Shown one piece after another: positions 1 to 6,718 of a DNA stretch of 11,021 bases. Source of the stretch: Chloroflexota bacterium (GTDB taxonomy: Bacteria; Chloroflexota; Anaerolineae; Anaerolineales; DRMV01); the NCBI GenBank assembly GCA_013154225.1, contig JAADCW010000060.1:1-11021 (forward strand), read 5' to 3'. The first letter of the stretch is position 1, and each line of letters begins with the position of its first letter. A program made the translations under genes and the position numbers. The notes below the pieces were generated by a model. The model made no database searches. It was given only the letters and a program-made list of their open reading frames with translations, and was not told the DNA's origin.

Positions 1-425
1 CGGAGCGGATGGCCTTCCCAATCGTAGGGCATGATGATACGCCGCAGGTCAGGGTGCCCCTCAAAGGGGATACCGAACATATCGTAAACCTCGCGCTCAT
101 ACCAGTTTGCCCCAGGGAACACGCCCGTAATGCTGGGTACGGTTTGCCCTTCGGCCACAGGTACGCGCAACACGATCATTTCGGCATAGTCATAAGAGAA
201 AAAGTGATACACCACATCAAAGCGGGGCTCACGGCGCTGCCAGTAATCCACCGCGGTGATATCTTCGGCCACCTGGAAGCCAAACTCATCCCGCAGGGCA
301 GTAGCGGCTTCCAAAACGCGCTCTCGCGGCACTCGCACCACCACCTGCCCATTGTCGTTGGTCACCCGGGTGCCCATGCGTGCAGCCAGGGTCGCGGCCA
401 CGGTTTGGATGCGTTCCTCGCTCAT
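1..425 (-). CDS. nuoC: NADH-quinone oxidoreductase subunit C (30 kDa subunit), 5' part only
   Basis: NuoC is a peripheral-arm subunit of respiratory complex I, which passes electrons from NADH to quinone. It packs against NuoD and NuoB near the quinone site and carries no cofactor. Reading the minus strand from ATG at 425-423 gives 141 codons that run off the left edge of the window, so the C-terminus is missing. Near the end of the visible part is the 30-kDa subunit signature: GANWYEREVYDMFGIPFEGH, followed by PDLRRI. The start is set by the ATGA overlap, in which the ATG shares bases with the TGA stop of nuoB (424-422), implying translational coupling. It is the third gene of the nuo operon; nuoD would be expected just beyond the edge. 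In some lineages nuoC and nuoD are fused, and that cannot be judged here. Confidence 0.96.
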   Translation of the reverse strand, partial: MSEERIQTVAATLAARMGTRVTNDNGQVVVRVPRERVLEAATALRDEFGFQVAEDITAVDYWQRREPRFDVVYHFFSYDYAEMIVLRVPVAEGQTVPSITGVFPGANWYEREVYDMFGIPFEGHPDLRRIIMPYDWEGHPL

Positions 426-925
426 GCCGCTTCCTCCTCGACCAGCGCCCAATCGGTCAGTTTCTCGCCCGAGACCTTTTCGTAGAGGGTCAGCACACCG
501 TGAATCAGGGCTTCGGGGCGCGGGGGACAACCAGAAATATAAACATCCACCGGGATGATCTCATCCACGCCCTGGAGCACCGCGTAGTTGTTGAACACGC
601 CGCCGCACGAAGCGCAGTCGCCCATCGCGATGACCCATTTGGGTTCGGGCATCTGGTCATAGAGCCGTCGCACCACCGGCGCCATCTTGCGGCTGACACG
701 GCCAGCCACAATCATCAAGTCCGACTGGCGGGGACTGGCGCGCATGAGTTCCATACCAAAGCGGCTCATGTCATAATGCGAAGCCTGCGCGGCCATCATC
801 TCAATGGCGCAACACGCCAGACCAAACAGGGCAGGCCACATGGAACGGGTACGGCTCCAGTTGACCGCTTTTTCCAACGTGGTGGTTACAATGCCCAGGT
901 CACCCAGTTTGTGCTCTAATCCCAT
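422..925 (-). CDS. nuoB: NADH-quinone oxidoreductase subunit B
   Basis: NuoB (PSST subunit) carries iron-sulfur cluster N2, the last redox centre of complex I, which hands electrons to quinone at the junction with the membrane arm. The 167-residue protein has all four cluster ligands: the adjacent pair C38-C39 (in FGLACCAIEMM), C104 (MGDCASCGG) and C133 (YISGCPPRPEAL). The gaps of 65 and 29 residues match those I recall for E. coli NuoB. The length is that of the short bacterial forms, with no long N-terminal extension. The ATG at 925 is preceded by AAAGGAG seven bases upstream and overlaps the end of nuoA by 10 bases. The stop overlaps the nuoC start in an ATGA. Everything looks intact, so an active N2-carrying subunit is expected. 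Confidence 0.98.
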   Translation of the reverse strand: MGLEHKLGDLGIVTTTLEKAVNWSRTRSMWPALFGLACCAIEMMAAQASHYDMSRFGMELMRASPRQSDLMIVAGRVSRKMAPVVRRLYDQMPEPKWVIAMGDCASCGGVFNNYAVLQGVDEIIPVDVYISGCPPRPEALIHGVLTLYEKVSGEKLTDWALVEEEAA

Positions 926-1272
926 TCCAGGGCTCCTTTCTGCCAGGCATAGACGTAGCCCACCAGCACGATGACGATGAAAATCGCCATCTCAATCAGA
1001 CCAAACAGCCCCAGGCTGCGAAAGACAACCGCCCAGGGCAGGAAAAAGACCACTTCAATATCGAAGAGGATGAACAGCATCGCGACGCGGTAAAAGCGAA
1101 TCGGCTGGCGGCGTGTACCTTCCCCCAAGGGCGTCATGCCCGATTCGTAAGGTGAGCCTTTGATGCGGTTGGGGTTCTTGGGGCCGAAACTTTCCCCAAT
1201 CACCACCACCAAAATGGCCAAACCGGTCGCGAACAACAACAGCAACGCAATAGGCAGATAAGCGGCAAGCAT
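916..1272 (-). CDS. nuoA: NADH-quinone oxidoreductase subunit A
   Basis: NuoA (ND3 homologue) is a small three-helix membrane subunit of complex I near the quinone cavity; its first loop contacts the peripheral arm. The 118-residue product has a first hydrophobic helix at about residues 3-23, then the conserved loop YESGMTPLGEG, then the hallmark run RFYRVAMLFILFDIEVVFF containing the conserved acidic residues of helix 2, and a third helix before WQKGALEWD. I chose the ATG at 1272 rather than the upstream in-frame TTG at 1290. GAGAGG at 1285-1280 sits seven bases before the ATG, and the TTG would only add six residues (LRGAG-like) while overlapping that ribosome binding site. It is the first gene of the operon, about 43 bases from the predicted transcription start, and it overlaps nuoB by 10 bases. 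Confidence 0.96.
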   Translation of the reverse strand: MLAAYLPIALLLLFATGLAILVVVIGESFGPKNPNRIKGSPYESGMTPLGEGTRRQPIRFYRVAMLFILFDIEVVFFLPWAVVFRSLGLFGLIEMAIFIVIVLVGYVYAWQKGALEWD

Positions 1273-1279
1273 ACCGGCG

Positions 1280-1285
1280 CCTCTC
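1280..1285 (-). promoter_or_regulatory. Ribosome binding site of nuoA
   Basis: On the minus strand this reads GAGAGG, with seven bases to the ATG at 1272. It decides the nuoA start in favour of the ATG over the TTG at 1290. Confidence 0.65.
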
Positions 1286-1321
1286 AACAAATAGGGGATT
1301 CACCCAGCACAACTGTGGGGA

Positions 1322-1351
1322 AGTATAGCACACGGCAGGCGCCCGTGTCAA
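1322..1351 (-). promoter_or_regulatory. Sigma-70 type promoter of the nuo operon
   Basis: On the minus strand a perfect -35 box TTGACA (1351-1346) and a -10 box TATACT (1327-1322) are separated by 18 bases. The predicted start of transcription is near 1315, giving a leader of about 40 bases before nuoA. It lies only about 50 bases beyond the stop of the upstream co-directional gene, where I see no strong terminator. Read-through from that gene may therefore add to expression. Confidence 0.8.
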
Positions 1352-1402
1352 ATTTCACAAGGCGCCAACGCCAAAGTAGTGACAATCATCATACGCCCCA
1401 CC

Positions 1403-3766
1403 CTATGCTTGGGCGTTTTCTTCACTGGTTTGAGGCGGAGCAACGAACCCCACAGCATGGCCATGCAGGGCATCGAGCACCAAATTCATCCGCTGGCCTG
1501 CGCGATAGTCTTCCACGGCAATCAAACGCAACGCGGGAACAATGGCCTGCCAGCGCTCTTCAGGCAGGAAGTCGGCAAAATGGTTGGGGGTATCGTAGAA
1601 AAACTCCCGTCGGAACACGGTGCGCGGGTCGTCCAAATCCACGGCCAGGGGGTAGATTTGGGCTTCCATCAAATCTTGGAAGAAGTGCGTTCCCAACGAG
1701 GGCTCAGGCGCGGGGCCTACATTGTGCCCCGAAAGTTCGATCAGGGCCCGCGCGTTGTGGATGTCCGCATAGCCCACGTGCACGCCCAAGTCAGGGTTTG
1801 ACGTGCCCCAGCGCCCAGGGCCTACACAAATGAACGTTTCGTTGGCCAGGCGAGCGTTGAGTTTGCTAATTGCGCGGGTGAGCAGGCGGCGCTCTTCCGC
1901 GGTCTTGAGCGCATAATAGCCTTCAGGTGGCACAAACAGGACGTATCGGATGCCTTCCACCTGCCCGTAAGGCATAACCGTGTGGGTTTCCAGCACGATG
2001 TCTTCCGGCCGCAGGTCTTTGGGAAGGTCAATCTTCTGTTCGCGGTAATGGCTTTGGGGGCGGCACTGCAGAATGGTAATTTCCACGTCGGGCGTGGAAG
2101 CCCGCGGATTGGGCACTCGGGCCGCAAATTCCAAATCCACAGGCACGCCGTAATGCTTTTCCAGCAACCGCAAAATGGAACGCATCCGCGGGGCAAAAGG
2201 CGTGCGCCTCAACCAGCCATCGAAGGTAATGACCAAATCTTCGCGGCGATCTTTGGGCACGCGCTGGGTGTGGAGCGGCGCCAGATAACCCCCTTCGTCC
2301 AGCGAGGCGATCAAAGGCAACACAGGATACCGCCCTTGAAGCACCTCATGGGCTTCCATCACGCGGTAATCGTCGGCTTCCAAATCAATCAAATCAATGT
2401 ACCGCTGGGAATAATAGCGCCGTGCTTTGGCAGAAATAGTGGGCTGCAGTTCGGGGTGGCTCAAGGCCACCAGGCGCGGATAATCGTTGCCTACCCGATC
2501 CACCGCCCGCGTGCCCAACCCCCACACCAGGCGCACAAAGCCATCTTCGGGGCGGATCTGCGCCGACCAGGGGAACATGTTGCGGCTGAAGGCCACCCCC
2601 GCGGCCTGGGGGAAGTAGAAATGGCGATAGGGTTCACCTTCCACCACCTGGATGAGAATGGCAATGCGTTCGTCATAGTCAATCAGGCCGCGCGCCTTGC
2701 GGTAAAGCAGAGGGTCGGGCGCCAGGCCGCTGGCATACACGCTGGCAATAGCGCGAATCAGGCGCTGCAAGTTTTCCTGGAACGAGCCCTGATTGGGCAC
2801 GAAGTGGCTTTCATATTTGCCAGCAAACGCGGTGCCGAAATTGTCTTCCAACAAGCTGGAAGAACGCACAATCAAGGGCTTGTTCCCTACTTCGTGGAGC
2901 AATTCCTCAAAGCGAGCACGCAGGTCTGGGGGGAAATCACCGCGCAGGTATTCTTCCCGCAGTTGCGGATATTCGGCCTGGATTTGCTCTTCGGGCTTGT
3001 ATTTTTGCACCGCCCACTTCATCAGGTCATTGTGGGCCATAAAAGCATACATGACATCCGCGCCCAAAAAATACGATTCGGGAATGCGCAAACTGTTTTT
3101 GAGTTCCTCATCGGCCACCGACTGCAAAATGCGGTAGGCCAGCAACATGCCCGCGGCCTTGCCGCCGATTTTGCCCGGGCCGATTTTGCGCCGGCGGATG
3201 TAATCCAAATCTTCAATGGTCAGCCAACGCTTGGCCAGGCCCACGTAGCCCAACTGGTCGCTGATGAAATCGCGAATGAGCACCACCTTGATTTCCTGCA
3301 GGCGGGCTTCTTGCCGGGCACGCTGCTCGGGCGGCATTTGCTCAATGGCAAAGGCTTCTTCAAAAAGCTGCGCCCGCGGCGCGAGTTCGGGGTTGAAGGT
3401 CAACCCCTCTTCGTCTTCAGCCAAGGGGCGGCGCTCACTGCGCACTTCCCGCAAGATGCGGTCAAACTCGCTAAAAGGCAGGTGATAAGCAAAATAGAAA
3501 TCGGTGAGATACGCGCGGGCCCACTCCAGCCGTTCTTCCCAAACCTCGGCTGGCTCTTCCAATAAAGGGTTGACCAAGCCTTCCCGCCGCTGAGATTCAA
3601 TGGCCAGTTCCCGCACCTTTTCTTCAAATTCCCTTTTGGTAATCACCCCCCGTTGGAACAACATCCGCCGCATTCTGGCCCGCACCCGCTTGCTCATAAT
3701 GGGGTAATGCACCAAAATTTGGCGGATGCGCCACAGCGGATCGGTTGAGGCAAAGGGCATGGTCAT
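1403..3766 (-). CDS. PEP/pyruvate-binding (PPDK_N) domain protein of unknown reaction
   Basis: This 787-residue protein contains the N-terminal nucleotide-binding, ATP-grasp-like domain of pyruvate phosphate dikinase/PEP synthase. It starts around KIGGKAAGML (199-208), continues through PLIVRSSSLLEDNFGTAFAG (297-316, the dikinase VRSSA..ED..FAG block) and AGVAFSRNMF (389-398), and ends near ILQCRPQ (565-571). Residues 1-195 are charged and probably helical. Residues 572-787 form an unrecognised C-terminal part with GPGRWGTSNPDLG (649-661). The phosphohistidine swivel domain (a GG.TSHAAI-type motif) and the PEP/pyruvate TIM barrel of full-length dikinases are absent, so it should not be called PpsA or PpdK. 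A nucleotide-dependent phosphotransfer is the most that can be inferred. The ATG at 3766 has AGGAGGG six bases upstream. The gene follows dnaN, separated by a terminator hairpin; no separate promoter is obvious. Confidence 0.85.
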   Translation of the reverse strand: MTMPFASTDPLWRIRQILVHYPIMSKRVRARMRRMLFQRGVITKREFEEKVRELAIESQRREGLVNPLLEEPAEVWEERLEWARAYLTDFYFAYHLPFSEFDRILREVRSERRPLAEDEEGLTFNPELAPRAQLFEEAFAIEQMPPEQRARQEARLQEIKVVLIRDFISDQLGYVGLAKRWLTIEDLDYIRRRKIGPGKIGGKAAGMLLAYRILQSVADEELKNSLRIPESYFLGADVMYAFMAHNDLMKWAVQKYKPEEQIQAEYPQLREEYLRGDFPPDLRARFEELLHEVGNKPLIVRSSSLLEDNFGTAFAGKYESHFVPNQGSFQENLQRLIRAIASVYASGLAPDPLLYRKARGLIDYDERIAILIQVVEGEPYRHFYFPQAAGVAFSRNMFPWSAQIRPEDGFVRLVWGLGTRAVDRVGNDYPRLVALSHPELQPTISAKARRYYSQRYIDLIDLEADDYRVMEAHEVLQGRYPVLPLIASLDEGGYLAPLHTQRVPKDRREDLVITFDGWLRRTPFAPRMRSILRLLEKHYGVPVDLEFAARVPNPRASTPDVEITILQCRPQSHYREQKIDLPKDLRPEDIVLETHTVMPYGQVEGIRYVLFVPPEGYYALKTAEERRLLTRAISKLNARLANETFICVGPGRWGTSNPDLGVHVGYADIHNARALIELSGHNVGPAPEPSLGTHFFQDLMEAQIYPLAVDLDDPRTVFRREFFYDTPNHFADFLPEERWQAIVPALRLIAVEDYRAGQRMNLVLDALHGHAVGFVAPPQTSEENAQA

Positions 3767-3789
3767 AGGTCACCCTCCTGCGCGGCTGA

Positions 3790-3825
3790 TAAAACAAACC
3801 TGACAGGAGCAAGCCCTGTCAGGTT
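3790..3825 (-). terminator. Intrinsic terminator after dnaN
   Basis: A perfect 11-bp stem (AACCTGACAGG / CCTGTCAGGTT, arms 3797-3807 and 3815-3825) with a 7-base loop is followed on the minus strand by TGTTTTA. It lies 25 bases beyond the dnaN stop and only about 10 bases before the ribosome binding site of the next co-directional gene. Confidence 0.85.
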
Positions 3826-3850
3826 CGGGAAGCGTCTTCAAAGGAAGGGG

Positions 3851-4978
3851 CTACAAATGCATGGGCATGATGATGTGGATGAAGTTCGATTCACCCACAG
3901 GCCGCAAAACCCCAGGGCTGGCCGGCGCGGTGGTCTCCAGCGCGACGTCGGGGGTTTTGATGGCCTCTAAAGCCTCACGCAAATAGCGCACGTTGAAGGC
4001 AATGGTAATGGGTTCCCCTTCTACCGTTGCTGTGATGCTGGTTTCGTTGGAACCCGCTTCTTCAGCCGTGGCCGAAACTTTGATTTCGCCAGGCACGTCA
4101 CCACCCGGCGTAATTTCCAAACGCGTGCTTTGGCTTCCTTCCCGAGCAAACACCTCAGCCCGCTTGCACGCCTGCAAAAACTGTGCGGTGGGCACAATGG
4201 TGCGGGTAGCATACCGCTGAGGGATGATCTGCTCATAGGGCGGGTATTCGCCTTCGATGAGTTGGGAAACCACTTCCACGTCATCGCCCACGCGGAACAC
4301 CACCTGCCCCCGCCCAGGGGGAGCGACCATCACAATGGTTTCCTCACCATCGCGCACACTGCGCGCCACTTCGTTGAGCGCCCGCGCAGGCACAATCAGC
4401 GAAACCGGCTCTGGCGCGCCGTTTTCGACCGGCACCTTGCGCACCGAAAGCCGATAGCCATCGGAAGCCGCTGCAGTCAGGGTATCGCCTTCCACTTTCA
4501 GGAACACGCCGGTAAGCACCGGCCGCGCGTCGTCGGAAGAGGCAGCGAACACCACCTGCTGAACCATCTCCCGAAAATCGGTTGCACTGATGACCACGCC
4601 TTGGGTCAATTCCGGCGCGGGCAGCGGGGGGAATTCCTCGGCCTCAATGCACTTAATGGTGGTTTCGGAATTACTGCTGTGGACGTGCAAAGCCCGCTTG
4701 GCATCATCATAAGTCAGCCGCAAAGCGCCATCGGGCAGGGTGCCCACGAAATCGGAAAACAGGCGCGCCGGCACGGTGGTTGCGCCTTCCTCTTCCACCG
4801 TGGCGTTGACCCAAGCCGTAATGGCCAGTTCCAAATCCGTGGCCGACAAGCGCAAGCGGTCTTCGTCGGTGGCCACCAAGACGTTGTTCAACACCGGCAG
4901 GGTCGTGCGGCCTGAAATTGCCCGCGCAACAGCCCGCAAGCCTTGCGACAAATCTTCGCGCTTTACAATGACTCTCAT
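3851..4978 (-). CDS. dnaN: DNA polymerase III subunit beta (sliding clamp)
   Basis: The beta clamp is a ring-shaped homodimer that encircles DNA and tethers the replicative polymerase; the clamp loader loads it at primed sites. The 375-residue product has the usual length and three-domain layout. Recognisable blocks are LPVLNNVLV (27-35) and the acidic/aromatic EEFPPLP (114-120) in domain 1, ARPVLTGVFL (151-160) and ASDGYRLSV (171-179) in domain 2, and the C-terminal MPMHL, the tail that lines the hydrophobic protein-binding groove (MPMRL in many bacteria). The ATG at 4978 has GGAGGG five bases upstream. The gene has its own promoter and terminator and so appears monocistronic. It lies outside the common dnaA-dnaN-recF cluster, at least on the visible side, and is divergent from trpS. 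Confidence 0.98.
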   Translation of the reverse strand: MRVIVKREDLSQGLRAVARAISGRTTLPVLNNVLVATDEDRLRLSATDLELAITAWVNATVEEEGATTVPARLFSDFVGTLPDGALRLTYDDAKRALHVHSSNSETTIKCIEAEEFPPLPAPELTQGVVISATDFREMVQQVVFAASSDDARPVLTGVFLKVEGDTLTAAASDGYRLSVRKVPVENGAPEPVSLIVPARALNEVARSVRDGEETIVMVAPPGRGQVVFRVGDDVEVVSQLIEGEYPPYEQIIPQRYATRTIVPTAQFLQACKRAEVFAREGSQSTRLEITPGGDVPGEIKVSATAEEAGSNETSITATVEGEPITIAFNVRYLREALEAIKTPDVALETTAPASPGVLRPVGESNFIHIIMPMHL

Positions 4979-5030
4979 GGATACCCTCCAAAGCGGCTTT
5001 AACGACGCGACAAGCGCCTGACTTTTTCAA

Positions 5031-5039
5031 AGTATACCA
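5031..5039 (-). promoter_or_regulatory. Extended -10 promoter of dnaN
   Basis: On the minus strand TGGTATACT combines a TG extension with a near-consensus -10 hexamer (TATACT, 5036-5031). No good -35 box sits at 16-18 bases, as is common for extended -10 promoters. Transcription would begin near 5024, giving a leader of about 45 bases. Confidence 0.6.
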
Positions 5040-5191
5040 TGAGGGCGCTTGAAAAGTAGGACGTAAATCGCGGCAGTTGGGGAAATCATTGCGAGCATGG
5101 CGCCAATTGCGAATGAAACATGAGCAACCACAGGAGCAGCCCATCCCCGCCCTGAGCAGCGGGCCAAGCGCCAGCCAGGCCCGGCTCAAAG

Positions 5192-5237
5192 GTCAAGCGG
5201 GCACAAGCCTCGCGCACCTCGCACGCCCCCGCTTGAC
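5192..5237. repeat. 10-bp perfect inverted repeat overlapping the trpS -35 box
   Basis: GTCAAGCGGG (5192-5201) and CCCGCTTGAC (5228-5237) are exact reverse complements separated by 26 bases. The right arm covers five of the six bases of the trpS -35 hexamer (5233-5238). It could be a regulator-binding site, a cruciform, or a remnant of a mobile repeat; the sequence alone does not say which. The rest of the dnaN-trpS gap (5040-5190) holds no gene I can support. Confidence 0.6.
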
Positions 5238-5262
5238 ACGCAGGCCAAGCACATGGTAAACT
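5233..5262 (+). promoter_or_regulatory. Sigma-70 type promoter of trpS
   Basis: A perfect -35 box TTGACA (5233-5238) and a -10 box TAAACT (5257-5262) are separated by 18 bases. Transcription is expected near 5269, about 20 bases before the first helix of the T-box leader, which is the right place for a leader-controlled transcript. Confidence 0.8.
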
Positions 5263-5288
5263 GCCCCTGCCAAGTTTGATAAAAAACA

Positions 5289-5530
5289 ACGGCGAAGAAC
5301 AGGACAAGTAAGCATTGCACCGCGTGTCCAGAGAGTTGGGCCTTGGCTGGAAGCCCAACCACAGCCGCAATGCTGAATGGACCTGGGAGCCGCCCCCTGA
5401 ACCCCCCAGGCAGTAGGGGAGGCCGGTTTGCCCCCGTTATCGGGCCCCAAGCGGGTGCGCCAGGCGCACCAAGCGGGGTGGCACCGCGGACGGTCGCGTT
5501 CGTCCCCAAAGGGATGAACGCGTTTTTCTT
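5289..5530 (+). ncRNA. T-box riboswitch, tryptophan-specific, transcriptional type
   Basis: This leader RNA binds tRNA-Trp and lets transcription continue into trpS when the tRNA is uncharged. Stem I closes with GGCG (5291-5294) against CGCC (5391-5394) and has an internal helix GCATTGC (5312-5318)/GCAATGC (5367-5373). It carries the AGAGAG bulge motif (5330-5335) and an apical hairpin GTTGGGC (5335-5341)/GCCCAAC (5353-5359). The specifier loop GAATGGAC exposes TGG (5378-5380), the Trp codon. Stem III is GGTGCGC (5454-5460)/GCGCACC (5464-5470). The T-box AAGCGGGGTGGCACCGCG begins at 5471. The antiterminator pairs 5475-5478 with 5504-5507 and 5486-5492 with 5497-5503 around the 7-base bulge TGGCACC. 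The bulge TGGC predicts a tRNA ending GCCA, matching the G73 discriminator known for bacterial tRNA-Trp. Confidence 0.95.
5495..5530 (+). terminator. T-box regulated intrinsic terminator of the trpS leader
   Basis: CGCGTTCGTCCC (5495-5506) pairs with GGGATGAACGCG (5511-5522) over 12 bp, with one G-T wobble and a 4-base loop, followed by TTTTTCTTTT. Its left arm is the same sequence that closes the antiterminator, so the two folds are mutually exclusive. Confidence 0.93.
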
Positions 5531-5585
5531 TTCCCGCTTCTCCCCCATCCCCGCCTCAACCCTTTTGCTTTCGGAGGTTCCTACC

Positions 5586-6635
5586 ATGAGCGACCCCAAA
5601 CCCAAAAAACGCTTGCTCACCGGCGACCGCCCCACTGGCAAACTGCACCTCGGCCATTATGTGGGCAGCCTCAAAAACCGTGTCGCCCTGCAAGATGAAT
5701 ACGAATGCTTCTTCATCATCGCAGACCTGCATACCCTGACCACCAAATCCAGCAAAGACGAAATTGCCCAACTGCGCCAAAACATCCACGATATTGTGCT
5801 GGACTATCTGGCCGCGGGCATTGACCCTGAAAAGAGCACCATCTTCGTCCAATCGGCGGTGCCCGAAACTTACCAACTCAACCTGATCTTCGAGATGCTG
5901 GTGACTCTGCCACGGCTGACCCGCCTGCCCAGCATCAAAGACATGGCACGCGCGGCCAACATGGACGACGAAGCCATCCCCTTCGGGCTGGTGGGGTATC
6001 CGGTGCTCCAGGCGGTGGACATTCTGCTCCCCCGAGCCCACATCGTGCCCGTGGGGAAGGACAACGAAGCCCATGTGGAAATCACCCGTGAAATCGCACG
6101 GCGCTTCAACCGCCTGTATGGCAAAGTCTTCCCCGAACCCAAGGCCCTCATCGGCGAAGTGCCCACCCTCATCGGTATTGATGGCCAAGCCAAAATGAGC
6201 AAGAGCCTCAACAATGCCATCTTCCTCTCCGACAGCGAAGAAGAGGTCAACGCCAAAGTGCGGCGCATGTTCACCGACCCCACGCGGGTGCGCCCCGACA
6301 TCCCCGCAGACCCCGACAAGCCCACCAATGTGGTCTTCCGCTACCACGACATCTTCAACCCCAACAAAGAGGAAGTGGAAGAACTCAAGGAACGCTACCG
6401 TAAGGGCAAAGTGGGCGATGTGGAAGTCAAGAAAAAACTGGCGCGAGCCCTCAACGACTTCCTGGAGCCTTTCCGCGAGCGACGGGCACAGTACGAAGGC
6501 AAGCCCGAATTGGTGGAAGAAATCTTGATGGAAGGCACGCGGCGGATGCGCGCAGAGGCCCAGGAAACCATGGCCTTGGTGTACGACGCGATGGGAATGT
6601 ATGGCTTTGAATTAGCGCGCAAACTGGATGCCTAA
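5586..6635 (+). CDS. trpS: Tryptophanyl-tRNA synthetase
   Basis: TrpS charges tRNA-Trp with tryptophan in the cytoplasm using ATP, and is a class I synthetase working as a dimer. The 349-residue product has the HIGH-type motif as HLGH (residues 21-24, within TGKLHLGHYVG) and KMSKS at 203-207 (in GQAKMSKSLNN). The block LQAVDILLP (141-149) contains the aspartate (D145) that reads the tryptophan indole nitrogen in this family. The ATG at 5586 is chosen because GGAGG lies at 5573-5577, eight bases upstream. The open frame continues upstream to 5343, but that stretch is the T-box RNA and terminator, so it is not coding. Expression should rise when tryptophan is scarce. A bidirectional terminator follows at 6658. 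The gene appears monocistronic and is the only plus-strand gene here. Confidence 0.98.
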   Translation: MSDPKPKKRLLTGDRPTGKLHLGHYVGSLKNRVALQDEYECFFIIADLHTLTTKSSKDEIAQLRQNIHDIVLDYLAAGIDPEKSTIFVQSAVPETYQLNLIFEMLVTLPRLTRLPSIKDMARAANMDDEAIPFGLVGYPVLQAVDILLPRAHIVPVGKDNEAHVEITREIARRFNRLYGKVFPEPKALIGEVPTLIGIDGQAKMSKSLNNAIFLSDSEEEVNAKVRRMFTDPTRVRPDIPADPDKPTNVVFRYHDIFNPNKEEVEELKERYRKGKVGDVEVKKKLARALNDFLEPFRERRAQYEGKPELVEEILMEGTRRMRAEAQETMALVYDAMGMYGFELARKLDA

Positions 6636-6657
6636 ACCCGCCTCCCCTGGAAAAACC

Positions 6658-6690
6658 AAGGCGCGGTGCCAAAACACCGCGCCTTTTGCA
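6658..6690. terminator. Bidirectional intrinsic terminator between trpS and wtpC
   Basis: AAGGCGCGGTG (6658-6668) and CACCGCGCCTT (6675-6685) form a perfect 11-bp stem with a 6-base loop. The plus strand continues TTTTGCATTT, and the minus strand continues TTGGTTTTT. It can therefore end both convergent transcripts. Confidence 0.9.
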
Positions 6691-6718
6691 TTTAATCGGC
6701 GCTGGGGCCTCTCTGCCC

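Noticed and set aside
1352..1402. Terminator after the dikinase-like gene
   Set aside because: Only a short GGCG/CGCC pairing is present on the minus strand, without a T-tract.
1982..3565. Long 527-codon open frame on the plus strand
   Set aside because: It lies entirely antisense to the dikinase-like gene, whose protein has clear conserved motifs. The antisense product is rich in His, Gln and Ala with no recognisable domain, typical of a high-GC shadow frame.
5080..5115. TCATTGCGAGC-like sequence resembling dispersed palindromic repeats
   Set aside because: Only an imperfect short inverted match is visible and there is no second copy in the window, so it cannot be supported as a repeat element.
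5343..5585. In-frame N-terminal extension of trpS
   Set aside because: This stretch encodes the T-box RNA and its terminator. The family-typical start with a good ribosome binding site is at 5586.
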